A stretch of 64,000 nt of DNA from Calothrix sp. FI2-JRJ7 (GCA_019359675.1 JAHHGX010000020.1:1-64000), one strand, 5' to 3'. Positions 45,817-55,156 are shown, counted from the first letter of the stretch. Made by a program: numbers and translations. The notes: generated by a model from the letters alone, not told the origin.

Positions 45817-46212
45817 TTATTGCAAGCCATACAGGCTCATAAAGAGTAAAAAGGCAACTGCTAGACCACCAAAAATCAGAAGGTTCTTTTGCGTTGGGGT
45901 TAGTGTATTAACACCTAAGCCATAACCGAGGTTTTCTTTGAAACCTGACGCACTCGAAGCAGGGCCAATACTGATAAAAGCTGCTTTTTTGGCGCCGCAA
46001 ACAGGACAACGCCAAGTTAAAGATAGTTCATCAAAAGGTCTTCCAGGAGGGATATCGCGTTTATCGTCTCCTTTTTGAGGTTCGTAAACGTAACCGCAGG
46101 AACGACATTCGTAGCGGTCTAACTCCGTAGTTTGAACAGTTTCAGCACTTTCAGCACTTTCATCAACGTCTGACGTTATGTCAAGTACTGGTTCATTTTC
46201 GTGTTCGCTCAT
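45817..46212 (-). CDS. rubA: Membrane-anchored rubredoxin RubA
   Basis: 131 residues. An acidic N-terminal region is followed by a rubredoxin domain with CRSCGYVYEP and CPVCGAKKAAF, the two Cys-x2-Cys knuckles that bind one iron, and PGRPFDELSLTWRCP between. A C-terminal transmembrane helix lies at about 108-128 (NLLIFGGLAVAFLLFMSLYG). It is required for PSII (and in some species PSI) assembly at the thylakoid. Directly upstream of ycf48, as in other cyanobacteria. Confidence 0.95.
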   Translation of the reverse strand: MSEHENEPVLDITSDVDESAESAETVQTTELDRYECRSCGYVYEPQKGDDKRDIPPGRPFDELSLTWRCPVCGAKKAAFISIGPASSASGFKENLGYGLGVNTLTPTQKNLLIFGGLAVAFLLFMSLYGLQ

Positions 46213-46417
46213 AGCCCCAGATGCCTGGTATTTTACAGGCGAATCTTAAATATACGTTACAAATTATGACACAAGTGTTAGGTTTTTCTATCACAACCAA
46301 AAACGAATCAAATTACCCAACTATATGTTTTGTCAGATTCAAAAAAGCTAAGACGATATAATGTATGTAAATTAAGGTAACAAAGTTCGTTTCATTCTCT
46401 CACGGTAGAAATATATT

Positions 46418-46780
46418 GTGTTTGTCCTTAGCGGTTACGAGTACCTTCTAGGCTTCCTGCTTGTCTGTAGCCTAGTTCCAGCCCTAGCTCTCAGTGCGTC
46501 TAAGCTTTTGCGACCCAGTGGCCGCAACCCCGAACGACGCACAACTTACGAATGTGGTTTGGAACCTATTGGTGGCGCCTGGATTCAGTTCAACATCCGC
46601 TACTACATGTTTGCGCTTGTTTTCGTGGTCTTCGATGTGGAGACAGTATTTTTGTATCCTTGGGCGGTAGCATTTCACCGTCTAGGGTTGTTAGCGTTTA
46701 TAGAAGCGCTTATTTTCATTGCGATTCTTGTAATTGCTTTAGTATACGCATGGCGTAAAGGAGCTTTGGAATGGTCTTAG
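46418..46780 (+). CDS. ndhC: NAD(P)H-quinone oxidoreductase subunit 3
   Basis: 120 residues starting at GTG 46418 ([20 protein letters not shown]). Three transmembrane helices are present, with the conserved loop [20 protein letters not shown], whose Cys is typical of NuoA/NdhC, and [19 protein letters not shown]. It belongs to the membrane base of the thylakoid NDH-1 complex, which accepts electrons from ferredoxin in cyanobacteria. It overlaps ndhK by ten bases. Confidence 0.97.
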   Translation: MFVLSGYEYLLGFLLVCSLVPALALSASKLLRPSGRNPERRTTYECGLEPIGGAWIQFNIRYYMFALVFVVFDVETVFLYPWAVAFHRLGLLAFIEALIFIAILVIALVYAWRKGALEWS

Positions 46781-47523
46781 ATGCTAATGCGGCAAAAGAG
46801 ATAACAGCTCAACAAACTGAGCGTATCTTAAACCCAATTCAGCGTGCGACAGTAACCTCTGAACTGTCGGAAAATGTTATCTTAACAACCGTTGACGATT
46901 TATATAACTGGGCACGACTTTCGAGTTTATGGCCCCTGCTGTTTGGAACAGCTTGCTGCTTTATTGAATTTGCAGCTCTAATTGGTTCGAGATTTGACTT
47001 CGACCGTTTTGGTCTTATTCCTCGTTCAAGCCCACGTCAAGCTGATTTAATTATTACTGCTGGTACCATCAACATGAAGATGGCACCTCAGTTGGTGCGT
47101 TTGTACGAGCAAATGCCCGAACCAAAGTACGTAATTGCAATGGGCGCCTGTACAATTACAGGTGGAATGTTCAGCGTTGACTCTACTACAGCAGTACGTG
47201 GAGTAGATAAATTAATTCCTGTAGACGTATATTTACCAGGGTGTCCTCCTCGTCCAGAAGCTATTATCGACGCGATTATTAAGCTACGTAAGAAGATTGC
47301 TAACGACTCAATGCAAGAACGTGGTGTGGTAATCAAGCAAACACACCGCTACTACAGCACAACTCACAACATGAAGTCCGTTCCACAAATTCTCACTGGC
47401 AAGTACATTCAGTCAGAAGCACGTTATACACCACCGAAGGAATTAACCGAAGGTATGGGTATTGCGGTACCACCAGCGTTGCTAACATCACAAACACAGA
47501 AGGAGGCAACCGGCCGTGGCTGA
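46771..47523 (+). CDS. ndhK: NAD(P)H-quinone oxidoreductase subunit K
   Basis: 250 residues. The NuoB/NdhK family signature includes [23 protein letters not shown] and [10 protein letters not shown], with the four cysteines binding the terminal N2 4Fe-4S cluster. The C-terminal tail (residues about 190-250) is the usual cyanobacterial extension. It overlaps ndhC by ten bases and ndhJ by eight, so the three are translationally coupled. Confidence 0.97.
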   Translation: MVLDANAAKEITAQQTERILNPIQRATVTSELSENVILTTVDDLYNWARLSSLWPLLFGTACCFIEFAALIGSRFDFDRFGLIPRSSPRQADLIITAGTINMKMAPQLVRLYEQMPEPKYVIAMGACTITGGMFSVDSTTAVRGVDKLIPVDVYLPGCPPRPEAIIDAIIKLRKKIANDSMQERGVVIKQTHRYYSTTHNMKSVPQILTGKYIQSEARYTPPKELTEGMGIAVPPALLTSQTQKEATGRG

Positions 47524-48040
47524 TGAATCACAACCAGTAGTAGCATCCGAGAAAGCCCTAGTACAAGCTGGTAAGGTTGCCCAATGGTTAACAGAAAATG
47601 GCTTTGATTCGGAGTCATTGGCGCCTGACAGTGCTGGAGTAGAGATAATTAAAATCGAAGCAGATTATCTTTTACCAACTGCAACCGCTTTATATGCATA
47701 TGGGTTTAACTATCTTCAATGTCAATGTGGCATTGATATGGGTCCCGGACAAGAGTTAGTCAGCATGTACCATTTGGGAAAAATGGCTGATAATGTTGAC
47801 AAACCCGAAGAAGTGCGTATAAAAGTTTTCTTGCCGCGCGAAAATCCTAGAGTAGCATCTGTATATTGGATTTGGAGAACTGCCGACTGGCAAGAGCGCG
47901 AATCTTACGATATGTACGGTATCGTTTACGAAGGACATCCTAATTTGAAGCGCATTCTCATGCCCGAAGATTGGGTTGGTTTCCCCTTACGTAAAGATTA
48001 CATCTCGCCTGATTTCTACGAACTCCAAGACGCTTATTAA
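47516..48040 (+). CDS. ndhJ: NAD(P)H-quinone oxidoreductase subunit J
   Basis: 174 residues from GTG 47516. NuoC/NdhJ family with [32 protein letters not shown] and the signature [20 protein letters not shown], ending [19 protein letters not shown]. It forms part of the peripheral arm of NDH-1. Last gene of ndhCKJ; a palindrome lies 35 bases after the stop. Confidence 0.97.
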   Translation: MADESQPVVASEKALVQAGKVAQWLTENGFDSESLAPDSAGVEIIKIEADYLLPTATALYAYGFNYLQCQCGIDMGPGQELVSMYHLGKMADNVDKPEEVRIKVFLPRENPRVASVYWIWRTADWQERESYDMYGIVYEGHPNLKRILMPEDWVGFPLRKDYISPDFYELQDAY

Positions 48041-48357
48041 TTTTTGCGTTCGTTGTCGTCTTCGTTGTCGCGTTGTAGAGACGTTACATGTAACGTCTCT
48101 ACAATCTAACACCCCTAAAATACCTATTTTTTACCACAGAGACACAGAGTTCACAGAAAGATACTCTTAAAATCACTAGTTATTTTATTTACCAGCTGTG
48201 ACGTTGTTATATTTATATTTTTAAATGACTCAGCGCAAATAGTAAGACACCAACAACAGCCTTGTGTATTAATTTAGACATATTTTGTTTTTTGTATAGT
48301 ACAGCTATAATATAGTTACACAACCAAAATTGATTTTAGTTGTAGGTTAACCCGCCC
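48041..48357. other. Intergenic region between convergent ndhJ and the histidine kinase
   Basis: Contains the perfect 28-base palindrome at 48075-48102, a repeat of the ACCACAGAGACACAGAG type at 48131, and AT-rich sequence. No gene is seen. Confidence 0.45.
48075..48102. repeat. GTAGAGACG palindrome family, perfect copy
   Basis: Identical to the 45784-45811 copy over all 28 bases. Placed shortly after the ndhCKJ stop, where it may fold in the transcript, though no T-tract follows. Confidence 0.85.
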
Positions 48358-50313
48358 CTACGGTAATCGTATCATTTGATTATGGCGTTGATTATCGTAT
48401 AATTTGATTATGGCGTTGATTAATGTGTCTGGTTCTATGGGTTTGGATAAATGCATTTGAAAACCTGATTTTATTGCTTGATGTTGGTCTTCATCTCCTG
48501 CGTAGGCAGTTAGGGCAATTGCTTTTGGTGGAGTATGTTTTTGGAGTGTGGATGTTTGAAGTTGACGTATTAGTTCGTAACCGTCCATTTCTGGCATTCC
48601 TATGTCGCTTATTAGTAAATCGTAGTTTGATTGTGATAACAGTTGTAGTGCTTGCGATGCTTGGGATGTGGATGTGACTCTGGCACCGTTTTGTTCTAGT
48701 GTAAAGGCAAGGTATTCGAGTGAGTCTATTTCATCATCGACGACGAGAATGTTTAAATCTGATAAAATTGAGCCTGTAACGTAGGATGCTGAGTCAAAAT
48801 AAGCTTCTTTGGTGATTTGTTGCTTTAATAATGGTAATTTTACTGTAAATGTGGCGCCGTGTCCTTCTCCTAAACTCGAAGCACTAATGGTTCCACCGTG
48901 AAGTTCGACTATTTGCTTTGCAATTGCTAATCCTAAACCTAAACCTCCAAATTTGCGTGTTGTTGAACTGTCTTCTTGATAAAAGTATTCAAACACGTAG
49001 GGTAAAAATTTTGGATTGATTCCTTTTCCTGTATCACTAACTGTAAAACAAACTTCTTGATTGCTGTTTAGTGTGGATAACCCAATTTTTATCTGTCCAT
49101 TCTGCGGTGTAAATTTTACGGCATTTGTTAATAAATTCCATACTACTTGCTGTAATCTTGTAGCATCGCCCATTACCTGTATGGTAGAAGGTAAATCAAG
49201 TTGTAGGTCTATTGATTTGGCATCGACTGCTAAACGCACTGTATCAATAGCTGCTGTGATTACATTGTTGAAACTCACAGGCGCCGTTTCAAGGGTGAGC
49301 TTGCCTTGTAAAATACATGAAATATCAAGTAAATCTTCGATTAATTGGGTTTGTAGTTGAGCGTTACGTTCGATTACATCAAGCGCTTGTTGAGTACGAG
49401 TAGCATCACATTTACCAGTCTTGAGAAGTTTTACCCAACCAAGAATTGGATTTAGAGGTGTTCTGAGTTCGTGCGATAATACAGCTAAAAATTCATCTTT
49501 AACACGATTTGCTCTTTCAGCTTCTTCACGTGCTGCTTTTTCTCGCTGCAATATTTGCTCACGTTCTTGCTCGGCAATTTTGCGTTCGGTTATATCTCTG
49601 CCAGAAGAATAAATTAATCCTTCATGAATTATTGGGTTTCCACCCCAAGATAACCATTTATATGAACCATCTTTACAGCGATAACGATTCTCAATAGTTT
49701 GTGTAGGCGCCCCAGTAATAAGCTTATGATATTCAGTAATTGTTATAGCACGGTCATCATGGTGGACAAATTCGATAAAAGGTTGAGCGAGTAATTCCGC
49801 TTCGGTGTAACCTAGTGCATTTACAAAAGCAGGATTAACACGTTTTAAATATCCATCAAGTCCAGCAATACAAAGCAAATCAAGGGAGAGCATAAAAAAA
49901 CGGTCACGTATAGCTCGTGTATGCTCAAGTTCGCGTCTTTCTTGCGCTTCGTGTAACGCTCTATTAATAGAAGGTACTAATCTTCCTAAACGCTGTTTAA
50001 ATATATAGTCAGTGGCGCCTTGTTTTATTGCTTCGATTGCTGCTTCTTCACCAATTAAGCCAGAAACTAGAATAAACGGTATATTTGGCATTCGTGCGCG
50101 CGCTACTTTTAAAGCATCAAGTCCATTAAAATCAGTTAAGTAATAATCAGCAAGAATTAGGTCAAAACAATCACTTTCAAGCGCTGCCAAAAAAGCACCA
50201 TAGGTATCGACTAGTACTAAATCGTGTTCAATACTAAGTTTTTTCAACGCCAATTGTAGAAGTTTGACATCGATGGGATTATCTTCTAGCACTAGAAAGC
50301 GTAATTTGTTCAT
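48358..50313 (-). CDS. Hybrid histidine kinase, REC-PAS-HisKA-HATPase-REC
   Basis: 651 residues from ATG 50313 (MNKLRFLVLEDNPIDVKLLQ); an in-frame start 36 bases upstream is less likely. Receiver 1 has phospho-acceptor D56 (DLILADYYL). A PAS/PAC domain follows at about 140-255, then HisKA with H281 (FLAVLSHELRTPLNP). The HATPase boxes are NLLTNAVKF, DTGKGI and GGLGLGLAI, and receiver 2 has D570 (LISDIGMPEMDGYEL). Cytoplasmic, no membrane helix. The phosphate can pass to the C-terminal receiver. Output partner is unknown and no response regulator lies next to it. Confidence 0.92.
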   Translation of the reverse strand: MNKLRFLVLEDNPIDVKLLQLALKKLSIEHDLVLVDTYGAFLAALESDCFDLILADYYLTDFNGLDALKVARARMPNIPFILVSGLIGEEAAIEAIKQGATDYIFKQRLGRLVPSINRALHEAQERRELEHTRAIRDRFFMLSLDLLCIAGLDGYLKRVNPAFVNALGYTEAELLAQPFIEFVHHDDRAITITEYHKLITGAPTQTIENRYRCKDGSYKWLSWGGNPIIHEGLIYSSGRDITERKIAEQEREQILQREKAAREEAERANRVKDEFLAVLSHELRTPLNPILGWVKLLKTGKCDATRTQQALDVIERNAQLQTQLIEDLLDISCILQGKLTLETAPVSFNNVITAAIDTVRLAVDAKSIDLQLDLPSTIQVMGDATRLQQVVWNLLTNAVKFTPQNGQIKIGLSTLNSNQEVCFTVSDTGKGINPKFLPYVFEYFYQEDSSTTRKFGGLGLGLAIAKQIVELHGGTISASSLGEGHGATFTVKLPLLKQQITKEAYFDSASYVTGSILSDLNILVVDDEIDSLEYLAFTLEQNGARVTSTSQASQALQLLSQSNYDLLISDIGMPEMDGYELIRQLQTSTLQKHTPPKAIALTAYAGDEDQHQAIKSGFQMHLSKPIEPDTLINAIIKLYDNQRHNQMIRLP

Positions 50314-50471
50314 AACTGACCTTCTTGTGTAGCTAGCCAATTTGAGCATTTATTAAATGAATTGTTTTGAATTGCCCACAACATTTACTTTCTAGCCACG
50401 AGTACCTCTAGCGTTGAGTTTAAGGGAAAGAAATAGCTTTGTCGTCCTACTTGCGGCAGAAGACAAATTTA

Positions 50472-50579
50472 GCAACGGATACAACGGATATAACGGATAG
50501 GTGATTTTAAATAACTAAATTAACTAAATTTTGTTTGAAACAGATAACTCATCGCTTATATCCGTTCATCATCCATTGC
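50472..50579. repeat. GCAACGGAT/ATCCGTTGC inverted-repeat element, copy 2
   Basis: About 108 bases with GCAACGGATACAACGGATAT at one end and its degenerate inverse ATATCCGTTCATCATCCATT at the other. Opposite orientation to copy 1 (13084-13185). It overlaps the last eight codons of the kinase-NACHT gene (50556-50579), so the C-terminus AMDDERI is encoded by the repeat. Confidence 0.75.
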
Positions 50580-53228
50580 AAAATGTTCTAGAAGTGAGCG
50601 ATGCACAAAAATGTACCCACCACCAACTTTTCGTAAAAAAATGCGTTCTGTCGCATAGTCGAGAAAACGCGCGTAATTCCAAGGAATATGACCGTTAAAA
50701 TATAAAATACAGCGTAATATAAAGTGTTTGATGCAAGCTTCACCACCACCTGCGGCAACTCCAAACAATAATCCAAAGGCACCCCAAATTACAGTTCGTA
50801 CTTGCAGTAATGCTATACTAGTAAAACCCAGTAATCCTAATCCTATTAAACCAAAAATAATTGCATTTTTTGCTGACTGCCAAATTCCTTGATTAGGGTA
50901 GGTTAATGTTTGGATACTGGGACTTGTTAGCCCACGAGTTAGTACAAAAATTGTTCCTAAACTTAATCCAAATACTGCACCTTGCAACCATTTATCAAAA
51001 GAGATTTGCGTAATTAAACCGTGTAAGTTAGATGGTGTACCTATTAGCTCCGCAGTTAGTTTTAGCATTACACCAAAAATGGGCCCTAATATGAGTCCTA
51101 CAGCTAAATGCTTTCTCACGTTTTTCCAAGACCAATTGAGATTTTCAGCAGGATGAATTTTGCCAAAGCCAAAAATTTTCCAAAAAAACAGTTTTGTGAA
51201 TATGAGTACTAGTATGACTCTTTGGATAGGTAAAATTAGCATTCCTACAGGTGTAGTGATAAGTAGAAAAATCAGTACAAGACCACTTATATAAAGAGGT
51301 TGCCACTTCCCTAACCAGTTGGGTTGCATTCTTTCAATAAAAAATACTGTCTGTGATTGCTTTTTAAGTTTTTTTGCTAGCCAAATTAGCCAGTGTGTTG
51401 CTTGTTTTTGTGAATATTGATGACTAATGCTTCTGCGAGAAAACATTCTTTGAATATACTTATCGAATAAATGCTGGCGCCGTTCTTCCAAGTTCATGTG
51501 TGGTAAGTCTGTAACCGACAAATCTTGATAAGCCAAAGTCATAATACTTAGCATCAAGGGAGACTTCGCTAATTCCTGCATTGTTGTATCAGCTCGCAGA
51601 GTTTTATATAATGCTTGGAGAGGTAAACCAGCGTTATGTAAATATTGGTGTATTTGTTCTAAAGTTAGTGGTTGTATAAAGACTGCACCTTGAAAGCGCA
51701 AGCGATGGGGTAACGCTTCATAATCTTTGATACGACTACAAACAACAATTTGAGTTTCACCGTATTCTTGGCTAAATTTATTAATCGCAGTCACACAAGC
51801 ATCTCGAAGTTCGGCGCCAACTTCGTCTAACCCATCTAAAAGTAATAATAACTGTTGATTTTTAACCCAAGCCCTACCAATTTCTTTAGAAACCTGATAT
51901 TTAGTATTAAGTTCTTGTACTAACCATTCAGCAATTGGTATCCTTTCATTTGCCCAAGCCGAAAGGTTAAATACTACTGGAATTGGCTGCAAAATATTAT
52001 AGTCAGCTTGCGCTATTAAATCGCGCGCTAATTCTAAAAGTGTAATTGTTTTTCCGGCGCCAGGTTCACCTAAAATTAATAACGAACACCCGGCGCCCAT
52101 TTGTTGAAATAAATTCAATACTTTAGTATTACTTGGTAAAGGTTGCCTCGCAAGTTCAGGAGTTTCCCATAGCATACCCCAAGGACGGTGTAGCGCATCG
52201 AAGCGGTTTTCTAAACCCAGTTCAATTAATACTACTCCATGTAGAGAAGTTTCTAAAACGCCTTTTATCCAATAGTTTTTGACTTTATTGAGTAATATTT
52301 GTCGATGACGGTATTCTTCTCTCGTGTATGAAATTACTTCTACTGGGCTTTTTGAACTATATCCAGAAAGCGGAGTTGTTTCAATATCAGCTATATCAAT
52401 TATTTTATTAGGTGATGGCGCCAAGAAATCTTGAGGTTGCAAGTCTGCCAACATTGCTTTGGCATTATTATAACGCTCACCTGGATGCGAATTAGTAGCT
52501 TTAGTTAAAACTGCTGCCAAATGATTACTAATATCAATATCTTGGCGGCATTCCTGTATATCATAAGCATGTTTACCAGTAAGTAGAAAAATTGCCGTCA
52601 TGCCTAAGCTATAAATATCACTAGAATATACAGGTTGACCTGCTGCTTGCTCAGGTGGCATAAAACCCTGAGTTCCCACAACAATACTACGAGGTTCACC
52701 CTCATCATTCAACGCAGTATTCATTACTTCCTTAGCAATACCAAAATCAATTAAAACAGGTTTACTATCTTTTTGGCGCCAGATAATATTACTAGGTTTA
52801 ATATCTCGGTGAATAATACCGTGCTTGTGAATATAATCTAATACTGGTAATAAACTCACCAACAACTGAGTAACAAAATTTTCACTCAACACACCTTGTT
52901 GCTGATGCTGTAACTTTTGACTTAAAGTTAAACCCTCTACCCATTCTTGAACCAAATAAAAATATTCTTCCTCAGCAAAATAAGCATACAGCTTGGGTAT
53001 TTGCTCATTTGCTTCACCCAACTGTTCTAAAATAGCAGCTTCTCGATTAAATCGTTGTTGTATAACATCATAAGCTTTAGGATTATTCGTAACTGGTTGA
53101 AGTCGCTTAACAACACAAATACGACGCGAAGGCAAATAAGTATCCTCCGCTAGAAACGTTTCCCCAAACCCACCCTTTCCTAACGCGCGTATAATTTGAT
53201 ATCGATTGTTCAACAATATAGATTTCAT
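50556..53228 (-). CDS. Ser/Thr protein kinase fused to NACHT NTPase and membrane domain
   Basis: 890 residues. Kinase domain about 8-268: glycine loop GKGGFGE, K41, HRDIKPSN (140-147), DFG (161-163) and APE-like MPPEQ. NACHT NTPase about 380-560: Walker A GEPGAGKT (387-394), Walker B LLLLDGLDEV (461-470) and CSRIKDYEAL sensor. Then a helical region, seven or so transmembrane segments (about 650-830) and a cytosolic tail with FLRKVGGGYIFVHRSLLEHF. Such STK-NACHT-TM fusions occur in filamentous cyanobacteria. The NACHT parts place it near innate-immunity-like NTPases, but a defence role is inferred. Catalytic residues of both enzymes are present. The tail ends in a dispersed repeat. Confidence 0.9.
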   Translation of the reverse strand: MKSILLNNRYQIIRALGKGGFGETFLAEDTYLPSRRICVVKRLQPVTNNPKAYDVIQQRFNREAAILEQLGEANEQIPKLYAYFAEEEYFYLVQEWVEGLTLSQKLQHQQQGVLSENFVTQLLVSLLPVLDYIHKHGIIHRDIKPSNIIWRQKDSKPVLIDFGIAKEVMNTALNDEGEPRSIVVGTQGFMPPEQAAGQPVYSSDIYSLGMTAIFLLTGKHAYDIQECRQDIDISNHLAAVLTKATNSHPGERYNNAKAMLADLQPQDFLAPSPNKIIDIADIETTPLSGYSSKSPVEVISYTREEYRHRQILLNKVKNYWIKGVLETSLHGVVLIELGLENRFDALHRPWGMLWETPELARQPLPSNTKVLNLFQQMGAGCSLLILGEPGAGKTITLLELARDLIAQADYNILQPIPVVFNLSAWANERIPIAEWLVQELNTKYQVSKEIGRAWVKNQQLLLLLDGLDEVGAELRDACVTAINKFSQEYGETQIVVCSRIKDYEALPHRLRFQGAVFIQPLTLEQIHQYLHNAGLPLQALYKTLRADTTMQELAKSPLMLSIMTLAYQDLSVTDLPHMNLEERRQHLFDKYIQRMFSRRSISHQYSQKQATHWLIWLAKKLKKQSQTVFFIERMQPNWLGKWQPLYISGLVLIFLLITTPVGMLILPIQRVILVLIFTKLFFWKIFGFGKIHPAENLNWSWKNVRKHLAVGLILGPIFGVMLKLTAELIGTPSNLHGLITQISFDKWLQGAVFGLSLGTIFVLTRGLTSPSIQTLTYPNQGIWQSAKNAIIFGLIGLGLLGFTSIALLQVRTVIWGAFGLLFGVAAGGGEACIKHFILRCILYFNGHIPWNYARFLDYATERIFLRKVGGGYIFVHRSLLEHFAMDDERI

Positions 53229-53340
53229 TCCCCATACACACTCCAGAATTAAATATCTTGTGGAACTCTAATCCCTGCCCGTTTTATTGTAGTACTAAAA
53301 ATAGAGCTTCTTGTTAAGCGCTTGCAAATGACAGAAATGC

Positions 53341-53360
53341 TATACTACAATTGTAGTATA
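53341..53360. promoter_or_regulatory. Perfect 20-bp palindrome upstream of the AbiEii-type module
   Basis: TATACTACAA followed by its exact complement TTGTAGTATA, ending 22 bases before the ATG at 53383. TATACT could serve as a -10 box, so a dimeric protein bound here would block transcription. A related half-site, TTGTAGTACTA, lies at 53288-53298. The arrangement suggests autoregulation, as in toxin-antitoxin operons. Confidence 0.65.
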
Positions 53361-53382
53361 ACGAGTAAAACCCTAAAAGCAT

Positions 53383-54090
53383 ATGATATTCAAAACATGG
53401 ATACGGCGCCATCTTGCATTAAAGCAACCATTTTATTAGGTAAAGCAACCAAAATATACAGGAACGTTTGAAGTACATGTAACCGTTGATGCGACATCAG
53501 AAGCAGCACGGGATAAGTTTTGCTGTTTATGTAAAACTTTGGGAGTAAAAAGCGTACTTATCGAGTTACCATCTGGTGTTGTCGCAAACCAATTGATGAC
53601 GGCATCATATCATCGCGGTACATTGATTAGCGTCAAGCAAGAAGCATATAAGCTCGCGCGTGAATTTGCGTCTTCGGGTTTTGCGGTCGCGCGTGTCAAG
53701 ATAGAAGCAATGGTAAATAACCAAGATGTCCCAGTTACAGATAGACAAGCGCAAGTATTACCTACAACGAATTACTTTGAGTTTCATATCAAAGTAACAT
53801 TGGCGCCATCAAATATAGAGATGTTAGCGCAATTATGCCTTTATCACGACGCGCATTTATCAGCGAACGCTTTTAAATATCAGCAACATGGGCAACAGCA
53901 GAGATTTATCACCATGCGAATGTATAGTGTTGGTTTACATACTGCACAGGTTAGCTTTAATACTTTGCTTGCTGCATTAAGAACAAAAAAAATAAAACTT
54001 TCTCAACCGCAACAGGAGTATAGCGTCTTCGACAGCAATATTAATCTTGATGCTGGTTGGTTTGGAACTTCGTCTAAGGGGAATGAATGA
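53383..54090 (+). pseudogene. Partner gene of the AbiEii-type protein, interrupted by an in-frame stop
   Basis: From ATG 53383 the frame reads MIFKTWIRRHLALKQP, then FY and TAG (53437), then VKQPKYTGTFEVHVTVDATS and on without a break to 54090. The stop lies between two 11-base direct repeats TAAAGCAACCA (53420-53430, 53441-53451). Deleting 21 bases restores a continuous 228-residue protein. Otherwise translation could restart at TTG 53539, giving 183 residues. Two halves resemble each other (GTFEVHVTVD..., NYFEFHIKVTL...). I do not recognise the fold. It overlaps the nucleotidyltransferase gene by ATGA, so it is the coupled first gene of a two-gene module. Confidence 0.6.
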
Positions 54091-54923
54091 TGAATAATGT
54101 AGAGCAGTTGGTTAAAATTTCCGAAGCTACAAATCGTCCTTTAGACGAAGTACTAACATACCATATACTCGAAAGTGTATTGCGACGAGTATCTAACTCT
54201 ATATATATAGATGAGTTAGTGTTGCGAGGTGGAATGTTAACGCGACTATGGGTTCCTGCTGAATATAGAACAGCAGTAGATGTTGATTTTCTAGGTTTGT
54301 ACCCATTTGATATTGAACAGACAAGAGCAAAATTTCAAGATATCCTTTCTTTCGATTGTAACGATGGTGTGAAATTCCATTTAAATACTTTCCACACCGA
54401 AGGTATTTGGATGGAAACAGAATCACCAGGCGCCCGTATCAACATCGATGTTAATATCGGACAGTACCAGCGTAACATTCAAATCGATATTGGATTTGGT
54501 GATCCACTGGCGCCACCAGCTTCATATATAAAATATCCAGCATTAATAGGTGAAGCAATACCAATACAAACAGCGCGCGCGGAAACAATGGTAGGTTGGA
54601 AACTGCACGGGTTAGTAGAACTAGGTGCAAAACGTTGGCATCCAAAAACATTATATGACTTAATGCTATATGCCAAATATTTAAACTTATCGCAACCAGA
54701 ACTAGCAGAAGCGATAAAAATTGCCTTTAGCAGTCGCAACACACCATTACAAGAAGTGTGGGAAATTTTAGCGGTGCCTGACTGGTGGCACAATAGTAAA
54801 AGCCGCAGTAAATGGAAATGGTTTCTTCGCAAAAAGCACTTACAAATCGTAGAAGAAGATTTTGAGACTGTAGTTAATATAGTCACACAACGTTGGGAAA
54901 GCATCGTCAAAGAATTACTATAA
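54087..54923 (+). CDS. AbiEii/AbiGii-type nucleotidyltransferase (DUF1814-like)
   Basis: 278 residues. Motifs of the type IV toxin nucleotidyltransferases: LVLRGGMLTRLW (GG at 48-49), the acidic pair AVDVDFLG (D65, D67), a later strand INIDVNIGQYQRNIQIDIGFGD, and ETMVGWKLHGLVELG-x-KRWHPKTLYDLM, which matches the conserved K-x-DL-x-D region in modified form. AbiEii toxins transfer nucleotides, for example to tRNA ends, and work with a cognate antitoxin in phage defence. Here the partner gene is of another type and overlaps by four bases. Substrate and toxicity are inferences. Confidence 0.75.
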   Translation: MMNNVEQLVKISEATNRPLDEVLTYHILESVLRRVSNSIYIDELVLRGGMLTRLWVPAEYRTAVDVDFLGLYPFDIEQTRAKFQDILSFDCNDGVKFHLNTFHTEGIWMETESPGARINIDVNIGQYQRNIQIDIGFGDPLAPPASYIKYPALIGEAIPIQTARAETMVGWKLHGLVELGAKRWHPKTLYDLMLYAKYLNLSQPELAEAIKIAFSSRNTPLQEVWEILAVPDWWHNSKSRSKWKWFLRKKHLQIVEEDFETVVNIVTQRWESIVKELL

Positions 54924-55156
54924 TACCAACATTTCTTATTTCTTGTGGAACAGGCATCGCAAGCTTCGTCCCAAAACAATACAATTTTATATTAAATTAT
55001 ATTAAGCTCAAAATACAGATAGAGTTCCTGACAATACTTAGAGATTTATTTACTAGGGAGGATGAAAAAAATCCTTCTTTGTACAAACATTAATAATAGA
55101 ATAAATTTCTTGATGAAATCTAAATATTTAGCACCAACCAAAAATAAGTAAAAAGT

